DNA from: Actinomycetes bacterium | GTDB taxonomy: Bacteria > Actinomycetota > Acidimicrobiia > Acidimicrobiales > Acidimicrobiaceae | Assembly: GCA_021792075.1 (NCBI GenBank) | Contig: JAJYVK010000079.1 | Coordinates: 1-7,105 of the forward strand | Reading direction: 5' to 3' | DNA: 7,105 nucleotides | Part shown: positions 6,333 through 7,105 of the stretch, piece by piece | Layout: each line of letters starts with the position of its first letter | How positions within the stretch are numbered: position 1 is the stretch's first letter | Notes under the pieces: generated by a model | The model's input: the letters and a program-made list of their open reading frames with translations, nothing else | What the model was told of the DNA's origin: nothing | Database searches by the model: none | Position numbers and translations under genes: made by a program

Positions 6333-7105
6333 CTAGGTTATGGATTTGAGAACATTCATTATCTTGAAATGGTCTTCCCTGGACATGTCTGAATACACCG
6401 GAAAGCACAACATCCGCGCAGACAAATCGGCGCTGACCGGCAGCGGCCTGGGCGCGTAGGACGCACCGAACGGGCTCTGGTGCAGTGCCGGATGATAGTA
6501 ACGGCGCAGTTGTATTCCCCGCGTGGTTGTGGCCTGCAGTGTTCGCTGAAGTACTTCCGGGGTGGGCGCCAGGACAGGATACGCCTGCCACGGGGGACTG
6601 CCGGGATTCCAAGGCGGGGTCCAATTGGACCAGTACTCCATAAAAAACCTTCGGTAGCGCTCCGCCACCGCGCGGCGCACGCGCAGATGTTCGTCGAAAA
6701 CGTCGTCCTGGGCAAGACCGACGGCGGCGGCGAACTCGCTGAGTTTGCCGTTGATTCCCATGCGCGTTGGAGTACCGTCGTGCATCCCAAAATTCAACAC
6801 CTCGCGCAGCAACGTCTGCCATTGGGGCGCGTAGGTGATTGCTCCACCCTCCCCGACAGCGAAGACCTTGGTGGCATGCAGGGAAAAGGTTTCGATGGCG
6901 CCTTGGCCACCCACCGGGCGGCCATCAGGCAAGACACCACCCAAAGCAGCGGCGGCGTCAATGATGAGGGGTACATTACATTCCTGACACCAATGCTCCA
7001 GTGCCGCTTGGTCGCGACACAGACCAAAAGGACGCACACCCAGCACCGCCGCCGGAGCGCAGGACAGGAGCGGCAATACCGCCGCCACTTGATCGGGTCC
7101 CATCT
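6333..7105 (-). CDS. DegT/DnrJ/EryC1/StrS sugar aminotransferase, partial
   Basis: This is the C-terminal 256 or so residues of a PLP-dependent nucleotide-sugar aminotransferase; family members are usually 370-400 residues, so about 110-140 N-terminal residues lie beyond the right edge, and the ATG at 7103 is probably internal. Visible motifs, numbered from that Met, are VPLIIDAAAALGG (Asp49, which would contact the PLP ring nitrogen), FSLHATKVFAVGEGG (Lys79 at 6869-6867, the Schiff-base lysine) and the GINGKLSEFAAAVGLAQ block (116-132). YYHPALHQSPFG and FPVYSDMS near the C-terminus also fit. Such enzymes transfer an amino group, usually from glutamate, to a keto sugar bound to dTDP, UDP or GDP, for O-antigen or other surface glycans. 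The substrate cannot be told. The stop (TAG, 6335-6333) lies 29 bases from an IS end, convergent with the GT pair. GC content is clearly higher than in the GT genes. Confidence 0.9.
   Translation of the reverse strand, partial: MGPDQVAAVLPLLSCAPAAVLGVRPFGLCRDQAALEHWCQECNVPLIIDAAAALGGVLPDGRPVGGQGAIETFSLHATKVFAVGEGGAITYAPQWQTLLREVLNFGMHDGTPTRMGINGKLSEFAAAVGLAQDDVFDEHLRVRRAVAERYRRFFMEYWSNWTPPWNPGSPPWQAYPVLAPTPEVLQRTLQATTTRGIQLRRYYHPALHQSPFGASYAPRPLPVSADLSARMLCFPVYSDMSREDHFKIMNVLKSIT

Noticed and set aside
6325..6822. 165-codon open frame on the minus strand overlapping the aminotransferase
   Set aside because: It is an alternative frame of the aminotransferase gene, which has clear family motifs in its own frame.
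1..7105. CRISPR array, riboswitch or toxin-antitoxin pair
   Set aside because: No regularly spaced repeats, known riboswitch core or small paired genes were seen on either strand.

Overview
The window reads as proteobacterial DNA. The tRNA-Leu(UAA) encodes its own CCA, is close in layout to enterobacterial leuZ, and the insertion-sequence and glycosyltransferase families seen are common in beta/gamma-proteobacteria and Acidithiobacillia. No single gene fixes the genus. It looks like an accessory, repeatedly invaded glycan locus next to a tRNA gene.

Layout. Positions 31-114 hold an intact tRNA-Leu. Positions 273-1536 hold a decayed IS5-family insertion sequence whose transposase (406-1374) carries one nonsense codon and two frameshifts. 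An AT-rich, gene-free stretch (1537-1789) leads to a remnant of an IS3-like element (1790-2193) with a broken orfA. About 640 bases without a convincing gene follow (2194-2832). Then come two intact, overlapping plus-strand genes: a multi-spanning membrane protein resembling GT-C polyprenyl-phosphate-sugar-dependent glycosyltransferases (2833-4869), and a DPM1/GtrB-like GT2 glycosyltransferase with two C-terminal membrane helices (4866-5840). After them lie a possible IS21-like end, a second IS3-like orfA fragment on the minus strand (left end at 6128), and a second right-end remnant of the IS5-type element (to 6303). The window closes with the C-terminal two thirds of a DegT/DnrJ/EryC1/StrS sugar aminotransferase on the minus strand, cut by the right edge.

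How the parts fit. The GT2 enzyme would charge a polyprenyl phosphate with a sugar on the cytoplasmic face, and the GT-C protein would transfer that sugar to a glycan or protein on the periplasmic face. The stop and start codons overlap (ATGA), which suggests coupled translation of one two-gene module. No flippase gene is seen beside them. The aminotransferase suggests that nucleotide-amino-sugar synthesis lies just beyond the window, so the setting is probably O-antigen, exopolysaccharide or glycoprotein decoration.

The most notable architecture is that the two IS3-like left ends are inverted and face outward around the GT pair (1790 to 6128), like a worn composite transposon, while remnants of a second IS type lie outside both. 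This suggests that the GT pair, which has visibly lower GC than the aminotransferase and IS genes, arrived as mobile cargo. The element must now be immobile unless complemented, because every transposase gene seen is broken.
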